Assembly (NCBI GenBank): GCA_003131705.1
Contig: PKUY01000373.1
Coordinates: forward strand, 230-5,420
Source of the DNA: Acidobacteriota bacterium
GTDB lineage: Bacteria; Acidobacteriota; Terriglobia; Acidiferrales; UBA7541
Reading direction: 5' to 3'
DNA length: 5,191 nt
Shown: one piece after another, positions 1-5,191 of the stretch
How positions within the stretch are numbered: the stretch's first letter is position 1
Layout of the letters: each line of letters begins with the position of its first letter
Position numbers and translations under genes: made by a program
Notes under the pieces: model-generated
Database searches by the model: none
What the model saw: the letters and a program-made list of their open reading frames with translations, nothing else
What the model was told of the DNA's origin: nothing

Positions 1-1217
1 TCATCTACTCCCTCAACTTCCTCGACCGCACCGTTATCAACATCCTCATCGACCCCATCAAGCACGAATACCACCTGTCGGACACGTCGATGGGTCTGAT
101 CACCGGCTTCGGTTTCGTGATGATGTATTCGATTCTCGCTGCGCCCGTAGCTCGCTGGGCCGACCGCAGCAACCGCCGCTCGATCATCACCGGCGGATTG
201 GTGATTTGGAGCGGCATGACCGCGCTCGCCGGCGTGGCTCGCAGTGCGATTCAGCTCACGCTCTCGCGGTTCGGAGTCGGCATCGGTGAAGCCGCAGGCA
301 CCGCACCCTCCGTGTCCATGATTTCGGACCTGTTTCGAAACGAAAAACGATCGTCGGCAATGTCCATCTATCAGCTCGGACCGGTGTTCGGCGGATTCCT
401 CGGCGCGTTTATCGGCGGCTGGGTGAACCAATACTACGGCTGGCACCAAGCCTTCCTCGTCGCCGGAATTCCCGGTCTGCTGGTCGCACTGATATTCCGG
501 CTCACCGTAAAAGAGCCGGTCCGGGGAAACTCCGAGGCAAAAAAAGTCAACACTGCCCAGGCAGGAGTGGGCGAAACGCTGCGTTACATGGCCAGCCAGA
601 AATCCTACATGCTGCTGTTGGCTGGCTTCTGCTTCACCACATACACGCAATTTGGTTTCGGCGCATGGACCGCTCCCTATCTCGGCAGAATTCGCCATCT
701 CAATTCCGCGCAGATCGGCACGTATCTGGGGACCATCAAGGCGGTCGCTGGCCTCATCGGCACGCTCGCGGGCGGATATCTCGCCGACTGGGCAGGCCGG
801 AGAGATGCTCGCTGGAGAGTGTACGTTCCTGGGATCTGCTCGATGATTGCCGGACCAGCCGTGCTCGTTTTTCTGTTCGCGCCGAATTCTTGGGTCTCGA
901 TGGGCGGCTTCGCGGTAATTTCGGCGATGGGCCCGGTTTACGTGGGTCCGCTGGTGGGTGTGTCTCACTCGGTCGTGAAAGTGGGAATGCGTGCCTTCTC
1001 CACGTCCGTCTTGTATCTTATCGCGGAAATCGTCGGCCTCGGACTGGGGCCCTATTTTATCGGAGCGTTTAACGATCAGTATGCTCATCGCCTCGGCGTG
1101 GGAGTGATCCGGTACTCGATGGCGACGGCCGCGGCGACCACGTTCCTCGGCGGCGTTATTTTCATTATTGCCGCGCAATATCTGAAGCGCGATATGGCCC
1201 GAACCCTCGCCGAATAA
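1..1217 (+). CDS. MFS transporter, Spinster-like type, N-terminus cut by the window edge
   Basis: Inner-membrane secondary transporter of the major facilitator superfamily. The open frame runs from base 3 without a stop, so the ATG at 90 is internal: the preceding 29 codons read as the classic end of helix 1 and the loop after it (NFLDRTVINILIDPIK, then LSDTSMGLITGF). About 404 residues are visible, and probably only 15-30 are missing at the N-terminus. Motif A between helices 2 and 3 is present as ARWADRSNRR (about residues 50-59 of the visible part), followed by the helix 4 signature SRFGVGIGEAAGTAPS. A second motif-A-like loop, GGYLADWAGRRD, sits in the C-terminal half near bases 770-805. 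Hydrophobic stretches fit most of a 12-helix protein. The family is clear; the substrate is not readable. A CoA-transferase and amidohydrolase downstream suggest an organic acid or aromatic acid (inference). A 143-base spacer separates it from the next gene, so shared transcription is possible but not shown. Confidence 0.93.
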   Translation, partial: IYSLNFLDRTVINILIDPIKHEYHLSDTSMGLITGFGFVMMYSILAAPVARWADRSNRRSIITGGLVIWSGMTALAGVARSAIQLTLSRFGVGIGEAAGTAPSVSMISDLFRNEKRSSAMSIYQLGPVFGGFLGAFIGGWVNQYYGWHQAFLVAGIPGLLVALIFRLTVKEPVRGNSEAKKVNTAQAGVGETLRYMASQKSYMLLLAGFCFTTYTQFGFGAWTAPYLGRIRHLNSAQIGTYLGTIKAVAGLIGTLAGGYLADWAGRRDARWRVYVPGICSMIAGPAVLVFLFAPNSWVSMGGFAVISAMGPVYVGPLVGVSHSVVKVGMRAFSTSVLYLIAEIVGLGLGPYFIGAFNDQYAHRLGVGVIRYSMATAAATTFLGGVIFIIAAQYLKRDMARTLAE

Positions 1218-1218
1218 T

Positions 1219-1247
1219 GGAAAATGTCGCTGGGAGATTTCCTTTTT
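1219..1247 (+). terminator. weak possible intrinsic terminator after the MFS gene
   Basis: Directly after the TAA stop, GGAAA (1219-1223) can pair with TTTCC (1238-1242), and five T residues follow (1243-1247). The stem is short, has only two G-C pairs and a 14-base loop, so it would be a poor or leaky terminator. It may be chance in an AT-richer spacer. Confidence 0.25.
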
Positions 1248-1263
1248 GATAAATATAGTTCAT

Positions 1264-1282
1264 AGGGTCGAAAAGTCACCCT
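1264..1282. repeat. short inverted repeat in the spacer before the CoA-transferase genes
   Basis: AGGGT (1264-1268) and ACCCT (1278-1282) are exact inverted copies with a 9-base centre. No T-run follows, so it is not a terminator. Its place about 80 bases upstream of the CoA-transferase start would suit an operator, but five-base arms are easily found by chance. A TATAGT hexamer at 1254-1259 lies next to it without a convincing -35 partner, so no promoter is called. Confidence 0.2.
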
Positions 1283-1360
1283 GCAGCATTACAAGAGACA
1301 AAGGATTGATTCTTTATTCTCTCCGTTGCAAAATGGTTTGCTCATGAAGAGGGTGGGGAC

Positions 1361-2062
1361 ATGGTGAATAAGACGTTAGCGACGTGCCGCGAGGCGGTCG
1401 CATCGGTATTTGACGGCGCAACAATTCTTTTGGGCGGCTTCGGTGATCCTGGCCTGCCCGGCCAATTGCTCGAAGCCCTCCGCGAGCAGGGTGCGAAGAA
1501 TCTCTCCATCGTCCACAACGGTTCCGGCGGAGGCACGCATGCTCTCGGTGGCCTGATCCACGACGGCCGCGTTCGCAAGCTGACGGCGTCCTTCCCTAGT
1601 CATCCGGGAAACACGTCCTTTCAGGATCTCTACATGAAGGGGCAGATCGATCTTGAGCTCGTGCCTCAGGGCACTCTGGCCGAGAGGATTCGCTCAGCGG
1701 GCGCAGGTCTAGGCGGTTTTTTTACGCCAACTGCTGCGGGAACGGAACTCGCCGCAGGCAAGGAAACTCGTGTTATCGACGGCAGAGATTATATCTTCGA
1801 AAAGCCGCTCCATGCCGATTTCGCGTTCGTACGAGCGTATCGGGGCGATCGGCTCGGCAATCTGAATTATCGGATGGCCATGCGCAACTTCAACGTGCCC
1901 ATGGCGACAGCGGCCAAATTTGTGGTCGCTGAGATCGACGAACTCGTGCCCGTCGGTGCGATCGATCCCGAGGATGTTCACACGCCCGGGATCTTCGTCG
2001 ATCACGTAGTCGAAGTCGTGCGTCATCCGAAGTATCTCGAAATCACGACGGAGGGCAGATAA
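1361..2062 (+). CDS. 3-oxoacid CoA-transferase, subunit A
   Basis: Alpha subunit of a family I CoA-transferase (PcaI/ScoA/AtoD relatives), cytoplasmic. With subunit B it moves CoA from a donor such as succinyl-CoA to a 3-oxo acid. Its 233 residues match the usual separate A subunit. Visible signatures are the glycine-rich GGFGDPGLP (25-33), the hallmark ELVPQGTLAERIRSAGAG (99-116) leading into GGFFTPTAAGT, and ETRVIDGRDYIFEKPLHADFA (135-155) with DRLGNL after it. The ATG at 1361 is preceded by GAGGG at 1349-1353 at good spacing; the nearby ATG at 1344 is out of frame. The end, two bases before subunit B, marks a two-gene operon. The sequence resembles 3-oxoadipate and acetoacetate transferases about equally to the eye, so no specific symbol is given. 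Residues 52-60 (HNGSGGGTH) differ from the acidic stretch many relatives have there, which may bear on specificity. Confidence 0.95.
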   Translation: MVNKTLATCREAVASVFDGATILLGGFGDPGLPGQLLEALREQGAKNLSIVHNGSGGGTHALGGLIHDGRVRKLTASFPSHPGNTSFQDLYMKGQIDLELVPQGTLAERIRSAGAGLGGFFTPTAAGTELAAGKETRVIDGRDYIFEKPLHADFAFVRAYRGDRLGNLNYRMAMRNFNVPMATAAKFVVAEIDELVPVGAIDPEDVHTPGIFVDHVVEVVRHPKYLEITTEGR

Positions 2063-2064
2063 GA

Positions 2065-2754
2065 ATGTCACTCACTCGGGACGGTATCGCTTATCGCGTA
2101 GCGCGCGATTTGCCTGAAGGCAGCTACGTCAATCTCGGGATCGGGATACCGACCCTCGTGTCGGAGTATATCCCGCCAGATCGAGAAGTTTTCTTCCACA
2201 GCGAGAATGGAATTCTCGGCATGGGTGGCTTGGCAAAACCGGGCGAGGAAGATCCCGATCTGGTGAACGCCGGCAAGCAGTACGTCACGCTGCTTCCGGG
2301 CGCGAGCGTGTTCGATCACCCCACATCTTTCGCGATGATTCGCGGCGGACACGTGACGCATGCGGTGTTGGGAGCTCTGGAAGTAGCCGCGAACGGCGAC
2401 ATGGCAAACTGGCGGACGCCGGGCGAAAAAGTCCCCGGAGTCGGCGGCGCCATGGATCTTGCTTTCGGCGTCCATAATATTCTGGTTACGATGATGCACG
2501 TCACCAACAAGGGCAAACCAAAAATTCTGAACAAGTGCACTCTTCCGCTGACTGCTCCTCGCTGCGTCAAGCACATCTACACGAACATGGCGGTGATCGA
2601 GGTTACGCCGGAAGGCTTGGTTCTTCGCGAATTCGCTCCGGGCATGGATCCCAAAATCGTGCAGTCCCATACCGAAGCTCCGCTGCGCGTGGCCGCCAAC
2701 TGCAGGGAGATGGATATTCCTGCCGCGTTTCAAGTCGTGCACGCGACTGCCTGA
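2065..2754 (+). CDS. 3-oxoacid CoA-transferase, subunit B (catalytic)
   Basis: Beta subunit of the same family I CoA-transferase (PcaJ/ScoB/AtoA relatives). It supplies the catalytic glutamate that forms the glutamyl-CoA thioester intermediate. This is E47, in the family motif SENGILG (46-52). Also visible are VNLGIGIPTLV (22-32), LLPGASVFDHPTSFAMIRGGH (76-96), LGALEVAANGDMANW (102-116), PGVGGAMDLAFG (124-135) and CTLPLTAPRCVKHIYTNMAVIEV (158-180). At 229 residues it is a little longer than many B subunits, mainly through the C-terminal tail after TEAPLRVA. Translation is probably coupled to subunit A: the gap is two bases, and GGAGGG at 2050-2055 lies inside the end of the A gene. An intact active-site motif and full length argue for a working enzyme. 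The keto-acid substrate cannot be read from the sequence; 3-oxoadipate or an acetoacetate-like acid are the main options. Confidence 0.95.
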   Translation: MSLTRDGIAYRVARDLPEGSYVNLGIGIPTLVSEYIPPDREVFFHSENGILGMGGLAKPGEEDPDLVNAGKQYVTLLPGASVFDHPTSFAMIRGGHVTHAVLGALEVAANGDMANWRTPGEKVPGVGGAMDLAFGVHNILVTMMHVTNKGKPKILNKCTLPLTAPRCVKHIYTNMAVIEVTPEGLVLREFAPGMDPKIVQSHTEAPLRVAANCREMDIPAAFQVVHATA

Positions 2755-2760
2755 TTCCCT

Positions 2761-2766
2761 GGAGGT
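2761..2766 (+). promoter_or_regulatory. ribosome binding site that decides the TTG start of the amidohydrolase
   Basis: GGAGGT is a full anti-Shine-Dalgarno match ending 6 bases before TTG at 2773. The first in-frame ATG, at 2791, has no such site at the right distance and would start only one residue before the metal-binding HxH, so TTG is preferred. Confidence 0.8.
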
Positions 2767-2772
2767 CCACCG

Positions 2773-3627
2773 TTGCTGCAAGCCATCGACATGCACGCCC
2801 ACATCCTCACGGGCGATCGAGCAAAGCAGGGCTGGGGCTATGCCGCGAAAGCGGGCCTTCCCATCAGCACGGGCAAGTACGGCCACAGCCCCGACGAAAT
2901 GGCCGCGATGTATCAGGGCCTGAACATGATGTCGGTCATCTTCGATGTGGATGGCGAGACCCAAAGCGGGCTGAAAATCGACAACGCCGAAACAGCCGGG
3001 TGGATGAAGAAGTATCCGGACACGTTCATCGGTTTCGGCAGCGTCGATCCGTGGAAGGGCAAGATTGCAGTCAACGAAGTTCAGCGCTGCGCGGATATGG
3101 GCCTGCGCGGAATGAAATTCCAGCAGGCTGCGCAAGGTTTTAATCCCAACGACGAGCGATTCTTTCCCATCTACGAGGCGATTATCCGCCTGAACCTACC
3201 CGTTATATTTCACACTGGAACCACGGCCGTCGCCGCAGGCTCGCCCGGCGGAAAAGGAATCACGCTCGAGTACTGCAAGCCGATTCCCTATATCGACAAC
3301 CTCGCCGCATGGTATCCGGAGATGCGCATCATCATGGCGCATCCTTCGTGGCCCTGGCATGACGATCAGCTGGCCGTGTTGCGGCACAAGGGCAACACAT
3401 ATATGGACCTCTCCGGCTGGGCGCCCAAATATTTTCCAGAGTCCACGGTTCACAACATCAACACTCTCGTTCAGGACAAGGCGTTCTTCGGAACGGACTT
3501 CCCGATGATGACTCCCGAGCGTTGGCTTAGCGAATTTGCACAGCTTCCACTGAAAGATTCTGTTCGCCCGAAAATTCTGCTGACCAATGCCGCCAAACTT
3601 CTTGGAATCGAACTCCCCTCGGCATGA
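2773..3627 (+). CDS. metal-dependent amidohydrolase (amidohydrolase-2/ACMSD-like), possible 3-oxoacyl-CoA hydrolase
   Basis: Cytoplasmic TIM-barrel metal enzyme of COG2159 type, 284 residues, a normal length. Metal ligands expected for the family are all visible: H8 and H10 in DMHAH at the first strand, H147 in LPVIFHTGTT, H190 in IIMAHPSWPW, and D242 in FFGTDFP. GLRGMKFQQAAQGFNPND (110-127) is the usual mid-barrel strand. The stretch MAHPSWPWHDDQLAVLRHKGNTYMDLSGWAPKYFP (188-222) resembles, from memory, the subgroup holding CouO, the 4-hydroxyphenyl-beta-ketoacyl-CoA hydrolase of coumarate catabolism. That would mean hydrolytic cleavage of a 3-oxoacyl-CoA, fitting the CoA-transferase genes 18 bases upstream (inference). 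Alternatives within the family are decarboxylases (ACMSD, gamma-resorcylate type) and hydratases or lactonases of aromatic breakdown. The start is TTG, chosen for the strong ribosome binding site. It probably forms a three-gene operon with the two subunits. Family certain, reaction uncertain. Confidence 0.92.
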   Translation: MLQAIDMHAHILTGDRAKQGWGYAAKAGLPISTGKYGHSPDEMAAMYQGLNMMSVIFDVDGETQSGLKIDNAETAGWMKKYPDTFIGFGSVDPWKGKIAVNEVQRCADMGLRGMKFQQAAQGFNPNDERFFPIYEAIIRLNLPVIFHTGTTAVAAGSPGGKGITLEYCKPIPYIDNLAAWYPEMRIIMAHPSWPWHDDQLAVLRHKGNTYMDLSGWAPKYFPESTVHNINTLVQDKAFFGTDFPMMTPERWLSEFAQLPLKDSVRPKILLTNAAKLLGIELPSA

Positions 3628-3662
3628 ACGGCGAGTTAAGCCCTAAACGTGAATGAGGCTTT

Positions 3663-3684
3663 GCAGTTCGGGAACATGAACTGC
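3663..3684. repeat. hairpin-forming inverted repeat between convergent genes
   Basis: GCAGTTC (3663-3669) and GAACTGC (3678-3684) are perfect 7-base inverted copies around an 8-base loop, 36 bases after the amidohydrolase stop. No T-run follows on either strand, so it is not a standard intrinsic terminator, though it could stabilise mRNA 3' ends. Confidence 0.4.
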
Positions 3685-3702
3685 GTGACTGGCCGTTGCT
3701 CT

Positions 3703-3747
3703 CGCACTCGGCGAAAAGAGATCTCTCGCTGCGCTCGGGATGACAAC
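3703..3747 (-). repeat. dispersed intergenic repeat copy (HPERSERS type)
   Basis: Read on the - strand, this stretch starts TTGTCATCCCGAGCGCAGCG and goes on through an AGAGATCTCT palindrome (3717-3726). In one - strand frame it translates as CHPERSERSLFAE. Such HPERSE-like phantom peptides are a known mark of a short repeat scattered between genes in many Acidobacteriota and some other bacterial genomes (from memory). Only one copy is in the window, so the repeat nature rests on recognition rather than on comparison here. It sits between two convergent genes, a typical place. It is not protein coding. Boundaries are approximate. Confidence 0.6.
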
Positions 3748-3797
3748 GATGCGGTCCCGAATTTATGTAACCAGAAACTGGTCCGGATTGCTCACCT

Positions 3798-5191
3798 TTA
3801 GTGACCAGCTTTGGTGAGAGTAGCTCCCGTAATTTTCTTCGTTTGATGTGCCCAGTTGGGACCCGGATAGCTGAAGAGCAAGTCATATCCCGGCGAACCG
3901 CCGCCGACAAATATATGAAAATCGTCGGGGCTTTGAACGATCGGCACACGTCCACCAGGTTTCAGATTGTCCTTAAATAACTGCGCGTGTTCCGGGCTAA
4001 TTCGGCCGTCCGCGATTGCAGCCTGCGTGAGGCTGACCGTATTAGGGCTCAGCTTCTCGAAAGGCAGCCGCGAATGCTCGAAGAGATATTGCTGCAAACT
4101 CTTTCGAGTGTAGCCGGCGCTCGCCAAATCCACGGCACAATCGGGAATTAGAACGAGCACGAACGTTTGCGAGTGGAACCAGCCGAAGCCACCGCCTCCG
4201 CTGATCCTCGCGACGACTTGATCGATAACTCCCTGGCCGGTCCAAGGACCTACCGCGCCGCCGCCTAGCACCAATGGATTCCCGGAAGTAGCCACGGTGA
4301 CTGCGCTGTCTTCCGGCTTGAAGCCCAGACTCACCTGGTAGGGCTCCCATGGGCTCTTGTCCTCGTCCTCCGCAAAAGTGAAGAACGTGTAGGACTCGAG
4401 CCGGCCGGTGAGCGCCATGTCATTTACTTGCGGCCACGTCTGCCCAAGATTCAGGAGAGCGAGACGCAGGGCACGACCGACTGTGCTATTGGCGCGGAAT
4501 CCGTGGCCTAGCATTCCGATCCCGGAATTGAAGCCTAGTTCCTTGCCAATCGGCCCACTCACTACGACGACCGGAGTGAAGGATCCCGTTGAAGCCTGCA
4601 CGTGAGTGAGGTCGTAGTGCTTGTCCACGAAGCCATCCATGGCTGCGAGAATCACCGGGAAGTATTCCGGCTTGGCACCCGCCATCACGGCGTTCACGGC
4701 GATCTTTTCGATCGTGGCCGTGCCGCTCTTCGGAGCGACCTGGCCGATGACCTCCCGCGGAGACCGAGTCGTCCCTGCGAGCATCTTTTTCACCAAGGCA
4801 GGCGTTGGAGGAACGATCGGCAGACCATCGCCCCAGTGATTGTCGAGGAACAGCTCGTTCATTTTCTCGGAAGCGTCGAGGAAATCCTTGCCGGTGGCTT
4901 TGATGTTGACGTTTTCGAGCTGCTTCTTGACCTGCGTGGGATGGGCCTCCTCCGCGGTTAACGGACGAACCAAATCGTCCACCAAATTGTCCAAGACTTT
5001 GGCGGCGATGGGTTTGAGTTCATCCTGGCTGCCGCGCGAGCGGTAGTAGGTGTCCGCGGGGAGAGCAATCATGCGAATGCCCGGCATGCCGCGATCTTTG
5101 GCTGCGGACTTCGCGTCGTCTAGAAATTCAGTTGTAGTGAAGTAAACGCCTGGCATCCCTGATTTTTCGATTTCGATTGTGTCGTGGGAAC
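3798..5191 (-). CDS. UGSC-family (seleno)protein fused to a conserved domain of unknown function, N-terminus beyond the window
   Basis: The open frame continues upstream of the ATG at 5156 to the window edge, adding SHDTIEIEKSG before MPGVYFTTTEF. That run closely recalls the stretch that follows the UGSC (Sec/Cys-Gly-Ser-Cys) motif in UGSC-family proteins (HD-IE-E-GIP, then a T-EF segment), so the true start and redox motif lie outside. The ATG at 5156 has no properly spaced ribosome binding site. Counting from that Met, residues 1-70 are the rest of the UGSC domain. Residues about 80-452 form a second domain: NHWGDGLPIVPPT (106-118), TATIEKIAVNAVMAGAKPEY (146-165), NSGIGMLGHGFRANSTVGRA (210-229), SPWEPYQVSLGF (268-279), SGGGGFGWFHSQ (319-330). 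I see no signal peptide or membrane helix in the visible part. C340 is the only cysteine seen. UGSC proteins are related to the selenoprotein world by sequence only; their reaction is unknown to me. It ends convergently with the amidohydrolase gene. Confidence 0.85.
   Translation of the reverse strand, partial: SHDTIEIEKSGMPGVYFTTTEFLDDAKSAAKDRGMPGIRMIALPADTYYRSRGSQDELKPIAAKVLDNLVDDLVRPLTAEEAHPTQVKKQLENVNIKATGKDFLDASEKMNELFLDNHWGDGLPIVPPTPALVKKMLAGTTRSPREVIGQVAPKSGTATIEKIAVNAVMAGAKPEYFPVILAAMDGFVDKHYDLTHVQASTGSFTPVVVVSGPIGKELGFNSGIGMLGHGFRANSTVGRALRLALLNLGQTWPQVNDMALTGRLESYTFFTFAEDEDKSPWEPYQVSLGFKPEDSAVTVATSGNPLVLGGGAVGPWTGQGVIDQVVARISGGGGFGWFHSQTFVLVLIPDCAVDLASAGYTRKSLQQYLFEHSRLPFEKLSPNTVSLTQAAIADGRISPEHAQLFKDNLKPGGRVPIVQSPDDFHIFVGGGSPGYDLLFSYPGPNWAHQTKKITGATLTKAGH

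Noticed and set aside
1289..1318. TTACAA and TTTATT as a -35/-10 promoter pair for the CoA-transferase operon
   Set aside because: Both hexamers match the consensus poorly, with about 18 bases between them. Promoter consensus for the likely phylum is not secure enough to call it.
2068..3135. A 355-codon open frame on the - strand, antisense to CoA-transferase subunit B and the amidohydrolase
   Set aside because: It overlaps two well-supported genes completely, its translation has no recognisable motif and is rich in His and Arg as expected for the complement of GC-rich coding DNA.
3791..3818. CTCACC/GGTGAG inverted repeat across the stop codon of the - strand gene, and the nearby ACCAG-AAA-CTGGT hairpin (3770-3782), as terminators
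   Set aside because: The stems are only 6 and 5 base pairs, the first has a 16-base loop, and neither is followed by a T-run on the - strand.
3527..3955. A 142-codon - strand open frame that covers the convergent spacer
   Set aside because: It overlaps the ends of both flanking genes, and its middle is the HPERSERS repeat translation, a well-known kind of false gene.
4602..4961. A 119-codon + strand open frame inside the UGSC-type gene
   Set aside because: It is a shadow of the strongly motif-bearing - strand frame and shows no domain of its own.
1..5191. CRISPR array, tRNA, rRNA or insertion sequence
   Set aside because: No regularly spaced direct repeats, tRNA-like cloverleaf, rRNA stretch or transposase reading frame was seen; almost all of the window is taken by the five genes.

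Overview
The window carries five protein-coding genes at high density. Two of them, at the window edges, are incomplete. Four genes lie on the + strand: a major facilitator (MFS) transporter without its N-terminus, the A and B subunits of a 3-oxoacid CoA-transferase, and a metal-dependent amidohydrolase. They converge on a single - strand gene that runs off the right edge and encodes the C-terminal part of a UGSC-family (selenocysteine/cysteine) protein fused to a large conserved domain of unknown function.

Layout: 1-1217 MFS transporter; 1218-1360 AT-richer spacer with two weak hairpins; 1361-2062 CoA-transferase subunit A; 2065-2754 subunit B, only 2 bases downstream; 2773-3627 amidohydrolase, starting at TTG behind a strong ribosome binding site; 3628-3797 convergent intergenic region with a copy of a dispersed intergenic repeat; 3798-5191 the - strand UGSC-type protein.

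How the genes may work together (inference): the CoA-transferase would load CoA onto a 3-oxo acid. The amidohydrolase, whose motifs resemble the CouO type (4-hydroxyphenyl-beta-ketoacyl-CoA hydrolase), could then cleave the 3-oxoacyl-CoA hydrolytically, where a thiolase would normally act. The MFS protein could import the starting acid or a precursor. Together they look like part of a catabolic locus for an aromatic or other keto-acid-yielding compound. No ring-cleavage enzyme, thiolase or regulator is visible, so the substrate stays open. The - strand gene is of unknown function.

Organism: a free-living, heterotrophic bacterium with moderately high GC. The intergenic repeat, which reads HPERSERS when translated, is of a kind common between genes in soil Acidobacteriota (Terriglobia and relatives). 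That makes this phylum my best guess, at modest confidence, since one repeat copy and the gene content do not prove it.
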